A stretch of DNA of 64,000 nucleotides from Microglena sp. YARC (taxonomy: Eukaryota; Chlorophyta; Chlorophyceae; Chlamydomonadales; Chlamydomonadaceae), in contig CM039462.1 of the NCBI GenBank assembly GCA_022414725.1, forward strand, positions 56,538,926-56,602,925, in the 5' to 3' direction. How positions within the stretch are numbered: the stretch's first letter is position 1; each line of letters opens with the position of its first letter. The translations under genes and the position numbers were made by a program. The notes beneath the pieces were generated by a model that was given only the letters and a program-made list of their open reading frames with translations, was not told where the DNA came from and did no database searches. Below, piece by piece: positions 8,911 through 24,030 of this stretch.

Positions 8911-11900
8911 AACACCCACAATACACCCTTGCATGCACCCTGATGGCACCTGTATACACTCACAATACACCCTTGCATGCACCCTGATGGCACCTGTATA
9001 CACTCACAATACACCCTTGCATGCACCCTGATGGCACCTGTATACACTCACAATACACCCTTGCATGCACCCTGATGGCGCCTGTATACACTCACAATAC
9101 ACCCTTGCATGCACCCTTATGGCACCTGTATACACTCACAATATACCCTTGCATGCACCCTGATGCACCTGTATACACTCACAATACACCCTTGCATGCA
9201 CCCTTATGGCACCTGTATACACTCACAATACACCCTTGCATGCACCCTTATGGCACCTGTATACACTCACAATACACCCTACACCCTGCATGCACCCTGA
9301 TGGCACCTGTATACACTCACAATACACCCTTGCATGCACCCTGATGGCACCTGTATACACTCACAATACACCCTTGCATGCACCCTGATGGCACCTGTAT
9401 ACACTCACAATACACCCTTGCATGCACCCTGATGGCACCTGTATACACTCACAATACACCCTTGCACCCTTGCATGCACCCAATACAAACCCTTGTTGCA
9501 AGCACTGCACCCTGATGCATACACTCACAATACACCCTTGCATGCACCCTGCACCTAATACACTCACAATACATGCCCTTGCAATGCACCCTGATGATGG
9601 CACCTGGGCACCTATGGCACACTTTACCCTTTCTGCACCTTGTACACTCACAATACACCCTTGCATGCACCCTGATTGGCACCTGTATACACCACAATAC
9701 ACCCTTGCATGCACCCTGATGGCACCTGTACCACTCACAATACACCCTTGCATGCACCCTGATGGCACCTGTATACACACACAATACACCTTATGGCACC
9801 TGTATACACTCACACAATACACCCGTTGCATGCACCCTTATGGCACCTGTATACACTCACAATACACCCTTGCATGCACCCTGATGGCCACCTGTATACA
9901 CTCACAATACACCCTTGCATGCACCCTGATGGCACCTGTATACACTCACAATTATCACCCTTGCATGCCACCCTGATGGCACCTGTATATACTACACTTC
10001 ACAATACACCCTTGCATGCACCTGATGGCTGCACCTTATACGGTATAACACCTCACAAATACACCCTTGGCATGCACCCTTCATGGCACCTGTATTACCA
10101 CTCACAATACACCCTTGCATGCACCCTGGATGGCACCTGTTATACACTCACAATACACCCTTGCATGCACCCTTATGGCACCTGTATACCACTCACAATA
10201 CACCCTTGCATGCAACCCTGATGGCACCTGTATACACTCACCATACACCCTTGCTCATGCACCCCTGATGGCACCTGTATACACTCACAATACACCCTTG
10301 CCCCTTTTGGGCAAAACCCCTGCACCCACTTATGCATAGCACCTGTATACACTCACAATACACCCTTGCATTGAGCACCCTTATGGCACCTGTATACACT
10401 CACAATTACACCCTTGATACACCCTGCATGCACCCTGGCACCTATACACTCACAAATACCCACCCTGTACACCCCTTGCATGCACCCTGAATGGCACCTG
10501 TATACACTCACAAATACACCCCTTGCAATGCACCCTTATGGCACCTGTATACACTCACAATACACCCTTTGCATGCACCCTGATGGCACCTGTACCCTAC
10601 ACTCACAATTTACAACCTTGGCATGCACCCTTGATGGCACCTGTATACACTCACAATACACCCTTGCATGCACCCTGATGGCACCTGTATACACTCACAA
10701 TACCACCCTTGCATGCACCCTGATGGCACCTGTATACACTCACAATACACCCTTGCATGCACCCTTATGCACCTGGTATACACTCACAATTGCATGCACC
10801 CTATGCAACCTGTATACACTCACAATACAACCTTGCATGCACCCTGATGGCACCTGTATACACTCAACAATACACCCTTGCATGCCACCCTGATGGCACC
10901 TGTATACACTCACAATACACCCTTGCATGCACCCTGATGGCACCTGTATACACTCACAATACACCCTTGCATGCACCCTGATGGCACCTGTATACACTCA
11001 CAATACACCCTTGCATGCACCCTGATGGCACCTGTAACACTCACCAATACACCCTGCATGCACCCTGATGGCACCTGTATACACTCACAATACACCCTGG
11101 CACCTGTATAACATCACAATACAACCTTGCACCCTGATGGCACCTGTATACACTCACAATACACCCTTGGCACACCCACAATTCACAATACACCCTTGCA
11201 TGCACCCTTATGGCACCTGTATACACTTCACAATAAACCCTTGCATGCCCTGCACCTGTATGCACCTGACAATTACACCCTTGCATTCACCCTTAGGCAC
11301 CTGTATACACTCACAATAACAATACAGCCCTTGCACTGCACACCTGATGCCACCTGGTATACACTCCACATACACCCTGCATGTGCACCCTGCATGGCAC
11401 AACGTATACCCACTCACCCCCAATACACCCTTGCATACACCCTGCATGGCACAATGTACACCCTCACAATACACCCTTGCATGCCACCCTTTGATGGCCC
11501 TGATGGCACCTTATTTAATACACCCTTGGCACTCACAATACAAAATACCCTTGCATGCACCGCTTATGTATGGCACCTGTATACACTCACAAATACACCC
11601 TTGCATATACACTCACAATACACCCTTGCATGCACCCTGATGGCACCTGTATACACTCACAATACACCCTTGCATGCACCCTGATGCACCTGTATACACT
11701 CATGTTCAATACACCCTTGCATGCACCCTGCATGGCACCTGTATACACTCACAATACACCTTGCATGCATGATGCACCCTGATTGGCACCTGTATTACAC
11801 TCACAATTACACCCTTGGGCATGCACCCTGATGGACCGTATATACACTCACCAATACCACCCATCCACCCTGATTGCACCTGTATACACTCACAATTCAC

Positions 11901-14900
11901 ACACCTTGCATTGCACCCCTATGGTACAGCGTACACTCACTACCCCTTGCACCACCTGTATGTAATACGCACAATACACCTGCCCTTGGCATGCACCCTG
12001 ATGCACCTGTATACACTCACAATACACCCTTGCATGCACCCTGTAGGCCACCTGTATAAACACTCACATACACCCTTGCATGCCACCCTTATGGCACCTG
12101 TATACACTCCACAATACACCCTTGCATGCACCCTGATGGCACTGGCACCCTTATGGCACTGTATACACTCACAATACACCCTTGCATGCCGCCACCCTGA
12201 TGAGCACCTGTATATTTACACTCACAAATTTACAACCCTTTGCCACTGCACCTAATGGCAACCTGTTTATACACGTCACAATCACACCTTGCATGCAACC
12301 TCGAATGGGCACCTGTATACAACTTCACCAATACAACCCCTTGCATGCCAACCCTGGGATGGGCGCAACCTGTATACACTCCCACCCCAATTTACCAAAA
12401 CCCTTTTGGCCCCCACCTAGGGCACCTTATACACCCTCCCCCATTTTTAAATTTGGCCCACACAAAAACCCTTGCATGCCAACCTGATGGCACTGTGTCA
12501 TACACTCTGATGTGCATGTACCTTATGTGCTTGGTAATACCCCGACCTGTTACCCTTGCAATGCACTCTGATGGCAACACACTCACAATAATACTTGCAT
12601 ATGCACCCTGATTCGGCCATGTATCACACCCAAATTCATCCTTGCACACTCGCACCGTGTACACTCACAATAACACCCTTTGCAAGCACCTGCACTAGCA
12701 CAATGGATGATGGCACCTAGACACTCACAAACAGCCTGCATGCCCTGACGGCACCCGATGCACCTATACACGTCACAATACACCTCTTAGCATGCACCGC
12801 GTAAGGCACCTGTAACACTACACCCTTGCATGCAACCCTGATGCACCGACAATAACCCTGCAGTGCACCCCTATCGCACCTGATACACCTCGACAATACA
12901 CCCTTGCATGCACCCTTGGCATGCACCCTGATGGCACTTATAACACCACATACACCTGCATGCACCTGATGGCACTTGTACTACACTCACAATCCACCTG
13001 TGCAGCCCTTCTGGCACCTGTATACACTCACAATACACCCTGATCACCCGATGGCACCTGTATACAACACAAACAATCCCTTGCATGCAACCCTATGGCA
13101 CCTTATACCCTCACAATACACCTTGCTCATGCACCCTGGAGGATGGCACAGTGTATACTCACAACACCGCTTGCAAGCACCCTATGGCACCTGTATACAC
13201 TCACATAACCCTTAGCATGCACCTGATGCACCTTAACCTCACAATCACCCTTGCATGCACCCTTATGGCACCTGTATACACCACAATACACCCTTGGCAT
13301 GCACCTGAATGGCACCTTGAACACTCACAATACACCCGTAGCATGCACCCTGATGCACCTTTAACCCACAATACACCCGTGGCATGCACCCGAGCACGCT
13401 GAATCCACTCACAAATACACCTTGCATGCACCCCTGACTCACCTTATGACACCACAATACACCTTCATGCCCGCGATGGCCACCTTAACACCACAATACA
13501 ACCCTTGCAGCACCCTGGAGCACCATTATACACTCCACAATACACTCCTGGCAAGCACCCTCGGACCTTGTATACACCACAATAACACCCTTGCAGCACC
13601 TCTCGGCACTGTAACACCACAAACACCCTGCATGCACCCGATGCACCTGTAACACTCACAATACAACCCTCATGCACGCGATGCACCGGTGTAACACCCA
13701 CATACACCTGCATGCACCCTAGCACCTGACACACTCACATACACAGCCCTTGCATGCACCTGATGGCAGCCTAGATACACTCACAAACACCCTGCATCAC
13801 CCTTTATGGCACCTGTATACACTCACAAATACACCCTTGCATGCACCCTATGGGAACTGTAAACACTCACAAACACCCTTGCATCACCGAGGCACCTGTC
13901 AACACTCACAATAGCACCCTTTAGCTGCATGCACCCGAGGCACCTGTATAACCACAATACACCCTGCAGCACCCTGATGGCACCTGTATACACCACAATA
14001 CACCCTTGCAAACACCTTACGCACGCTGTATACCTCACAATACACCTCTTAGCATGCACCTGAGGCACCTGTATACACTCACAATACAGGCCTGCATGCA
14101 CCCTTATGCACCGATACACCACAATACACCTGGCACCCTGAGGCAACCTATAAACTCACAATACACCTTGCATGCCCCCTGATGGCACCCTGTATACATC
14201 ACACTACACCTTGCAGCACCCTGAGGCACCCTGAACAACTCAAATACAACCCTCAGCACCCGAATGGCACCTAACCACATCACAGACACCGCATCACCTT
14301 TGGCACCTGTATGACACCACAATCACCTTGCATTCACCCATGGCACTGTGACACTCACAATAACCCTTGGCAAGCACCTATCTCACCTGTATAACTCACA
14401 CAATACCCCTTGCATGCACCCGAGGCACCTTACACCTCACATACCCCTGCATGCACCCGATGGCACTGTATACCTCACAATACCCTGCCATGCCAAACTA
14501 GGCACCTGAACACCACAATACACCCTGCATGCACCCAGCACCTTAAATACACCACATACACCCTGGCATCACGCTGAGGCACTGTATACACCACAAACAC
14601 CCTCGCATGCACCCTTAGCAACCGTCAACACTCCACATACTCCCTGCAAGCACCATAATCACTGATCACATGTAACACTCACAACACACCCTTGCAATGC
14701 ACCCTTATGGGCAACTGTATACACTCACAATACACCCTGGCTCAACCCTATGACCTGTAATACACCAACAAACAACCTTGCATGCACCGTAGCACCTGAA
14801 CACTCACAATACAACCTTGGCATCACCTGATGGCACCTTAGACCTCACAACACACCTGGCAGCCACCCTGAAGGCACCGGTAACATCACAATACAACCCT

Positions 14901-17900
14901 TGCATGCACCCTGATGGCACCTGTATACACCACAAACCACCTTGCAGCACCCTATGCACCGATATACACGCACAATAAACACCCTGCAATCACCCTGAAG
15001 CAACGTGTATACACCAAAACACCCTGCATGCACCCGTGCACCCTGTATACACTCACAATACACCTTGCAGCCCCCTTATGGCACTGAACACACACAATAC
15101 ACCTCATCCACCCATGCACCTGTAACACTCACAATACACACTTGCCAGCACAACTGAATGGCACCCGATACACCACAAACACCTGCATGCACCCTGAGGC
15201 ACCTGTAACATCACAATACACCCTGCATGCACCCTTATGGCACTGTATACCACAATACCCCGCATGCACCCTGATGGACCTGATACACGCACACACCCGC
15301 ATTCACCATGGCACCTGACCCACTAATACACATACCTTGGCTCAACTGATGGCACCTTGATACCTCACAAACACCTTTGCTCACCTGATGCACCTGTAAC
15401 ACTCACATACCCCTCACACCCTATGCACCTGTAACACCACAATACACCTATCCCGAAGCACCTTAATCACTCAACAATACACCCTGCATCACCTTATGTA
15501 CCTATACACACACAATAGCACCTTGCATCACCTCTGATGGCACTGTAATAACACTCACATACACCTGCATCACCCTGAGCCCTGATACACCACAAATACA
15601 ACCCTTGCATGCCACCCTCGATGGCACCTGAACCTCACATACACCCTTGCATGCGACCCTGCACTTACACCCAAACACCTTGTACACCCTGAGCACGTAA
15701 CACACAATAACACCCTCGCATGCACCTGATGGCACCTTAACACTCACAAACACCAGCATCCCTAGGCACGATATCACCACAAGTACACCCTTGCACACCG
15801 GCACCTGTATACAACTCACAATACACCCTGGCATGCACCTGATCACCGTAACACCACAATCACCCTGCATCAACCGTGCTGCACCTTAACACCACTAATA
15901 CACCCTTGCATGCCCAGCACGTAACACTCACAATACCCCTGCATGACCCAGGACCGAACACCACACATAACCCTTGCTGCCCTGATGCACAGTATAACTC
16001 ACTCACAAACACCCTTGCACACCTATGGCACCCTTAACACCACCAAGACACACTTGCATGCACCCCTAATGCACCGTACACTCACAATACAAACCCTTAG
16101 CATGCACACCTATGGGCACCTGATACCACAATCCCCTGCATGCACCCTGAGGCACGTACACACCACAAATACACCCGCATCACCCTGATGGCACTGTATA
16201 CACCACAAACACACTGCAGCACCCAGGACTGTAACACCACAATACACCCTTGCATGCACCATGCACCTGGATACACCACAACCACCCTTGGGCATCACCC
16301 ACCCGTAACACTCACCAATACAACCGCACACCAAGCCCTATGCACCTGTAACACCACAACACCTTCAGCCCTAGCACCTGTACACACCACATACCCCTCG
16401 TGCACACCCTTAGCACCTGTTCACCACAAAACACCTCCGCATCACCCTGAGCACCTATACACTCACAATATCACCTTGCATGCACCACTATGCACTTAAA
16501 CACCACTAAACACCTTGCACACCCTGAGGCACCTGTAAACTCACAAACACCCGCATCACCCTTATGGTACTGAACACGCACAATACAACCCTGGAGCACC
16601 CAGGCACTGAACACCCAAACACCCGCACACCCTAGCACCTTAACTACTCACAATACACCTGGGCAGCACCCGATCACCTAATCACTCACAATAACCCTTG
16701 GCAGCACCTAGCACCTTAACACCACATACACCCTGCATAAAGATCCATCTATGGCACTGTCTACCACAATACAACACCTGCATCCACCCTGAGCACCTCA
16801 TACACCACAATACAACCGGTGCACACCCATGCACCGTATACCTCACAAAGCACCTGCATGCACCCTGAGCACCTTAACTCACATACACCTGATTGCACCC
16901 TGAAGCACTGTATACACCACAATACACCTTGCATCACCCTTGCACCTGAACACTCACAAACACCCTTGCACACCCTGACGCACCTGAATACACTCAAAAC
17001 ACCTTGCAGCACCTATGCACTGAACACTCAACATGATACACCCTTGACCCTGAATGCACATGTAACCACTCACACATACACCTTGCATGCCACCTAGGCA
17101 CCTGATACACTCACAAACAACCCCACACCCGAGGACCTGATACATCACAATACACCCTTGCATCCCTATGCACCTTTTAACACCACAACACCTGCACGCC
17201 CGAGCACGAACACCACAATACACTGCATCACCAAGCCTGTGCACCTGTAACACCACAATACAAACCCGCCATGCACCCTATGCACCTGTAATACACTCAC
17301 AATCAACCCTGCGCACCCGGATGCAACTTAACACCCACAACACCCTTGCATGCACCCATGCAACCAACGAATACTACACTCACAATACACCCTCTGCATC
17401 ACCCCATGCACCTGTAACACCCACAATACACCTAAACCTTGCATGCACCAGGCCCGAACCCACAAACACCCATCACACCCTAGCACCGGTATACGCACAC
17501 AATCACCTTGCATGCACCCGATGCAACTGATACACCACAATACACCCTTGCAGCCCCGAGGCACGTAACACTCACAATACACCCTCACACCTAATGGATG
17601 AACCTCAAATACACCGCATCACCCTGAGGCACCTTAACACCACAAACACCCTTGCATGCACCCTATGGACCTGAACACCAAAAACACTTGCATCACCCGC
17701 AGGACCATTATACACTACAAATACACCTCCATCCCCGTTTATGGCACGTATACACACAAACACCCTTGCATCACCTATGCACTGTATACCTCACAAACAC
17801 CTGCATCACCCTTAAGCAACCTTATACACCACCATACACCCTGCAGCCCCTTAGCACCTGAACACCACAATAAACCCTGGCATGCCCTGATGGCACCTAA

Positions 17901-20500
17901 CACTCACAATCACACCTTGCAATGCACCTTAGCCTTAACACCCACAATACAACCCTTGAGAGGCACCCTATGCACTATACCTCACGAAACAACCTTGAAT
18001 CACCTGCACATATACACCACAATACCCTTGCAGCACCCTGAGCACCTAACACCACAATACACCCTTGACACCCTGATGGCACCTGTATACACCACAAACC
18101 CTGCATCACCCTGACGCAACCTTACTACCACCACATACACCTCAGCACCCGAAGGCACCTGTATACACCACCATACAACCATTGCATCACCCTGATGGCA
18201 CCTGTACACCACATACACCCCTTGCATCACCTTAGGCACCGTTATACACTCACAATACCCCCTGCAGCACCGAGCACATGTAACACTCAATAGACACCCG
18301 CACACGCTTAGCGACCTGTACGCTACAAACACCCTGCATCACCCTGATGGCACCTGTATACACCACAATACACCCTTGCATGCACCCTGAGGACCTGATA
18401 CACTCACAATACACCCTTGCATCACCCTATGCACCCGTAAACACTCACAATACCCTTGCATCACCATGCACCATGATACCTCACAAACACCTGCACACCC
18501 TTATGGCACGGTAACACCACAAATACACCATTGTCACACCCTATGCACCTGAACACCACAAACACCCGCAAGCCCACCCTGAGCACTGTATCACCACACA
18601 CCTTGCATGCACCCTAATGCAACTAACACTCACCACACCCTCATGCACCCATGCACCGTAACACTCACAATACACCTGCATGCACCCCTAGGCACTAACA
18701 CCAAATACAACCCTGCAGCACCCTGATGCCCTTAACACCACAAACACCCTTGGCATGGCACCCGAGGACCTGTATACACTCACAATACAACCTGATGCAC
18801 CTGAGCACTGTATACACTCACAATACACCCTGCATGCACTTATGCACCTTATACACCACAATACACCCTGCTCACCCGATGGCACGAAAACCACAAAACC
18901 TGCCAATCACACCGGAGCACTTAACACCACAATACCCTCGCAGCACACCCGAGCACTGAACACCCAAACACCCTGCAGCACCCGAGGCACCAACACTCCA
19001 CAACACCTTGCATCACCCTGATGGCACCTATACACAGCACAATACACCCTTTGCATGCACCCTTCGCCCTGTATACACCACAATACTACCCTGCAGCACC
19101 TGAGTGGCAACCTGTAATACACCACAAACACCCTTCATCCCTATGCACTGAACACTCACAATACACCCTGCAGCAACCGAGGCCAGTATAGACTCAACAA
19201 AAACACTTGGCAGCACCTTAGGCAACATAACGCACGAACCCTGCAGCCCCTGAGCAACTGTAATACTCACAACACCCTGCATGCACCCTTATGGCACCTG
19301 TATACGACTCACTAATACACCCTCATGCACCTGAAGGCACCTAACCCACAATACACCCTTGCATGCACCCGATGGCACCTATAACACCACAACACCCTTC
19401 ATACCCTTATGCACTGTAGACAACCACAATACACCCGATCACCCTTATGGCACTAACATCAAATACACCCTTGCATCACACCTGAGCAACCGAACACACC
19501 ACAATACACCTGCATGCACCCTAGCACCTGTAACACCACAATAACCCTGCATGCACCCTGCACCTGATACATCACAATCCCTTGCATGCACCCTGAGCAC
19601 CTGAAACACTCACAATACACCTGATGCACCCGATGGCACCCGATACACACAACACCCGGCATGCACCATGACCGATACCCACAATACCCTGCATGCACCC
19701 TTAGGCACCTGTAACCACCACAAACACCCTTAGCATCACCCGATCACCCTGAACACCGAACATACACCGTGCAGCACCCTTATGCACCTGATCCACCACA
19801 ATCACCCTTCATCACCCTAGGGCACTTAACACTCACAAACACCTAGCATGCAACCTTTGCACCTTAAACCACAATACACCTGCACACCTTATGGCACTGT
19901 AACACACACAATACAAACCCTGCAGCACCTAGGCACTGTAAACCACAACACCTTGCAGCCCCTGATGGCACCTGTATACACTCACAATAACACCTTGCAG
20001 CAACCGATGCACCTGTACACTCACAATACACCCTGGCATCCCCTTAATGCACTGTATACACTCACATACCTTGCATGACCCGGATGCACCATACACCACA
20101 AACACCCGCATGCACCCTTATCACCATGTAACACACAAACGCCTGCTAAGCACTCCTTATGGCACCTGTCGTCACCTCACAAACCCCTTGCATCACCTGC
20201 GGCAACCTTATAACTCACAATAAACCTGCAGCACCCGAGCACCGTATAAACTCACAATACACCTTGCATGCACCTAGCACTGTAAATACACCACATACAC
20301 CTTGCTGCACCCTTTGCACCTATACACCACAAACACCTGAGCACCGATGGCACCGAAAGCACACAATACACCTGCATGCCCCTGAGGCACTCATACACTC
20401 ACAAACACCCCTTCAATCACCCTTATGCACATTTATACACCACAATACACCCCTTGCATGCCGGCACCTTTGAAAACACCACATACACCTTGCAGCACCC
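8911..20500. repeat. 44-bp satellite array (>11.5 kb)
   Basis: Unit ACACCCTTGCATGCACCCTG plus ATGGCACCTGTATACACTCACAAT, 44 bp, roughly 260 copies up to the N gap. From 8911 to about 9450 the copies are nearly identical; thereafter small indels accumulate steadily and beyond 13 kb most units are damaged. 44 is not a multiple of 3, so the open frames (APVYTHNTPLHAPL type) cycle through three unit phases and are not genes. The array lies in or beside the 5' part of the cyclase gene. The unit contains the palindromes TGCATGCA and GTATAC. Confidence 0.96.
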
Positions 20501-21500
20501 NNNNNNNNNNNNNNNNNNNNNNNNNNNNNNNNNNNNNNNNNNNNNNNNNNNNNNNNNNNNNNNNNNNNNNNNNNNNNNNNNNNNNNNNNNNNNNNNNNNN
20601 NNNNNNNNNNNNNNNNNNNNNNNNNNNNNNNNNNNNNNNNNNNNNNNNNNNNNNNNNNNNNNNNNNNNNNNNNNNNNNNNNNNNNNNNNNNNNNNNNNNN
20701 NNNNNNNNNNNNNNNNNNNNNNNNNNNNNNNNNNNNNNNNNNNNNNNNNNNNNNNNNNNNNNNNNNNNNNNNNNNNNNNNNNNNNNNNNNNNNNNNNNNN
20801 NNNNNNNNNNNNNNNNNNNNNNNNNNNNNNNNNNNNNNNNNNNNNNNNNNNNNNNNNNNNNNNNNNNNNNNNNNNNNNNNNNNNNNNNNNNNNNNNNNNN
20901 NNNNNNNNNNNNNNNNNNNNNNNNNNNNNNNNNNNNNNNNNNNNNNNNNNNNNNNNNNNNNNNNNNNNNNNNNNNNNNNNNNNNNNNNNNNNNNNNNNNN
21001 NNNNNNNNNNNNNNNNNNNNNNNNNNNNNNNNNNNNNNNNNNNNNNNNNNNNNNNNNNNNNNNNNNNNNNNNNNNNNNNNNNNNNNNNNNNNNNNNNNNN
21101 NNNNNNNNNNNNNNNNNNNNNNNNNNNNNNNNNNNNNNNNNNNNNNNNNNNNNNNNNNNNNNNNNNNNNNNNNNNNNNNNNNNNNNNNNNNNNNNNNNNN
21201 NNNNNNNNNNNNNNNNNNNNNNNNNNNNNNNNNNNNNNNNNNNNNNNNNNNNNNNNNNNNNNNNNNNNNNNNNNNNNNNNNNNNNNNNNNNNNNNNNNNN
21301 NNNNNNNNNNNNNNNNNNNNNNNNNNNNNNNNNNNNNNNNNNNNNNNNNNNNNNNNNNNNNNNNNNNNNNNNNNNNNNNNNNNNNNNNNNNNNNNNNNNN
21401 NNNNNNNNNNNNNNNNNNNNNNNNNNNNNNNNNNNNNNNNNNNNNNNNNNNNNNNNNNNNNNNNNNNNNNNNNNNNNNNNNNNNNNNNNNNNNNNNNNNN
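20501..21500. other. Assembly gap of exactly 1000 N
   Basis: Run of N of round length, so a scaffolding gap of unknown true size. It terminates the 44-bp satellite on the left, and unrelated sequence follows on the right. The join across it should not be assumed contiguous. Confidence 0.99.
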
Positions 21501-22587
21501 TGCGAAGTCCATCAGGCGAGTAAGGTGGAAGAAAATAGTCGGCTTCGAGCCGCAAGGGGTGGGGTAGGAGGGTAGGCCTAATAAACTACCGGTAGGGGTT
21601 TCCCTTGTATGCAACTAATTCGGCCGAACTTCCCGCGGATACTTCAAGTTTAATCGGACGAACTTCAATGCAAACTCATATCAACAGCTTCCTGTCGCGT
21701 AACCCGGGTGTACAACTTCGTGTTTTCCGGATTGTCCCTGGAAATCGGGTTTATGGGGAAATCGTGGTTATGTGATCCAGTTGTTAAATAAATCAGTTGT
21801 TCGAGCCGCGCGTGGAAGGCGTATTGAAAATATTTATCGAGCAGAATGTCCCAGAAGCTTTCTTCATCCCGAATATAGAAGAGACGCCATGATGTGAGGC
21901 TGGATAATGTAGATGAGATCGTACCAGTTGCGTTGGCTCGTTGGGGAGGGTGGCTCGTTTGATGCCCCCAGCTGCCTCTGCTTTGAAAAACAACTTGACC
22001 TGACGAACTCCATGGCGGGAGGCGTCAGAGATTCCCTGAGAATTGAAGGGATCGCGCATGACTGCGATCTTACAAGATTGCAGCGCTTCGCGCTCATCTC
22101 TACATTATGGCCGCAAGTGACCGCTGCAGCCATAACATGCTTATGGTGGCTTCCACAACATGCTTATGGTGGCTTCCTGATTACCTACGCGCATTAAGCC
22201 TGTTTTTGATAAGTTTGCCATCGAAATTCGCGAGATTCGCTCACGCATTGGGATTTTCAGCAGTGCTTATTTCCCTGATGATGAATTTATTAAGTCAGAA
22301 GTTCCCAGTTTCCGTGCTGCCCTCTTGCAATTAAACCCTGTGTTCTTTTGTTCCCTGCGTAGCCCTCGAATGGAAGTTGCTATAGCCGACACTACCTCGC
22401 TCTGTGTTCATAGTTTACCCACACGCTAGCCAAGGTCGATAGAGTACGGACTGCAATGAGAGAGCGCTACAACGTGCGTACTGCTTTACTAATCTTAATT
22501 TACCGGTCATATATGGAGTACCCTATGCTCTAAATCGTCATAAATCGCCACGGGTCTGGAGTCTTATCTCCCCCCAACTTAACTACA
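21501..22587. other. Unassigned higher-complexity sequence
   Basis: Non-repetitive DNA of balanced composition after the gap. It has short open frames on both strands (for example minus 21793-22133) and one direct duplication, AACATGCTTATGGTGGCTTCC at 22133-22176. No family is recognised. One ATG-less frame (22181-22428) looks the most protein-like and is listed separately. Confidence 0.4.
22181..22428 (+). CDS. ATG-less open frame, hypothetical exon
   Basis: 82 codons from a stop at 22178 to TAG at 22426. It has a globular-looking composition: PVFDKFAIEIREIRSRIG, then SSAYFPDDEFIKSEVPSFRA and LLQLNPVFFCSL. No start codon near the 5' end. ATTAAG at 22193-22198 could be an acceptor AG, giving an exon from 22199. 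No family recognised. Possibly an exon or a transposon fragment. Confidence 0.28.

Positions 22588-22637
<50 letters not shown>
22588..22637 (+). repeat. Poly-G run (50 G)
   Basis: Uninterrupted G50. Similar runs occur at 55689-55742 (54 G) and as poly-C at 2479-2515, 8318-8370 and 43189-43222. Confidence 0.97.
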
Positions 22638-22640
<3 letters not shown>

Positions 22641-22954
22641 GGTTCAAGGTAACACCGATTCCGCCCGGGCACGTCATCTAAATTTTGCCGGGAAACTGGA
22701 GTACAAGTCGGTCGAGCGAAGTACAGGTTTAAGGGTGTTTCCGATTGTAATCGGGGATATCCCCGCATAACCCGGCCTAACCCTCAATTGGAAACAGGCT
22801 GTAAGGGGGCGACCAATAAGGCTGAAACAGGCAAAGTTAGCCTAAGAGGAGGGAGAAGGTTTGGGCTAAATCTGGTTATTCTTCTTTTAAAACATATAGG
22901 AACGGTAGACAACAAGCAGGGGCCCAGAGAATACTAGGATAGAGAAGACTAAGA
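22638..22954. other. Unassigned flank of retroelement A(-)
   Basis: Single-copy-looking sequence with small inverted repeats (GGGGATATCCCC at 22752-22763). It lies outside the LTR of the minus-strand element A. No gene seen. Confidence 0.4.
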
Positions 22955-24030
22955 GCTCTGGTTCAACTTTTTAATGCAAGTTCTTTACAACGGTGTAAGC
23001 ACGATAGCGGAGAAGATGCTATTAAGAGCGACAGGCGCAATCATATAGAATAGTGATGTGTACTGCAAGGTACTGCAGTCACGTGCAGGCCACAGCTAGC
23101 CTGTGGCCTGGCGGCAGGCAACACGGAACGGGACCAGGAGGGAGCAGGTAGCGGTGTGCCTATGCCAACTCAGAGGACTGATATATAAATCCAGTTAATA
23201 AACATCCCCCAATTCAAGGTATTCTTGTAGCTCAAGAATCCCTGGAATTAACTGAGGGGCATAAGGAAATAAATAATAATAATATAAGGGCTGGTAAGAC
23301 TTTGAGAGGGTTGCTAATACGGTAGCTGATATGAAGACTGATTAAAATAAATTATTTGGAACATGATTCAAGGGGAGAATGGCACATTAGCAGAGGTCTT
23401 CAAATAAATGTCAGTCTACTGGAGTAGCTGGCCTTGATAGGAAACTGCAAAGGGACAGCAGGCTGGATTGCAGGGAGGCTGCTAGTAATCTAAGAGGAAA
23501 CTGCAGAGAGGCTGCAGGCTAGGTTGCAGAGAGGCTGCTAGGAAGCTGGAAGGAAACTGCAGATAGGCTGCAGGCTAAGTTGCAGAGAGGCTGCTAGGGA
23601 GCTGGAAGGAAACTGCAGATAGGCTGCATGCTAGGTTGCAGAGAGGCTGCCTAGGGAGCTGAAGGAAACTGCAGATAGGGCTACAGGCTAAGTTGCAGAG
23701 AAGCTGCTAGGAAGCTGGGAGGAGAACTTCCAGACTTGGTAAAAGCTCGTGGAGATAACTTTGGTTGCGAGAAGTGCATGATTTGAGACTAGAGGATCAG
23801 TTTTAAACATGATGTCTGAACTAGTCCCCTCATAATTTGGGTGGATAGCTGAAGGGCTGTAACCTAAATTAAGGTATGTCAGACATCTGGTTTAAGACAG
23901 GTTAATTCTAAATTCAAAGATTTGGCTCCTGTGAGAGTACATGGGGCAGTACATGAGGCATACATTATACTAAATTCTTGAGTGTTCAGGTCTAAAGCGA
24001 CAGAAGCAGAGCAATAGTTTAACTAGTTTA

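Noticed and set aside
8911..20500. Regular 44-bp repeats resembling a CRISPR array or a long repeat protein
   Set aside because: No variable spacers between repeats, the unit is continuous, and the DNA is eukaryotic. 44 is not divisible by 3, so the long frames are satellite translations.
20376..21614. About 390-codon frames spanning the N run on both strands
   Set aside because: They consist almost wholly of N and have no real sequence support.
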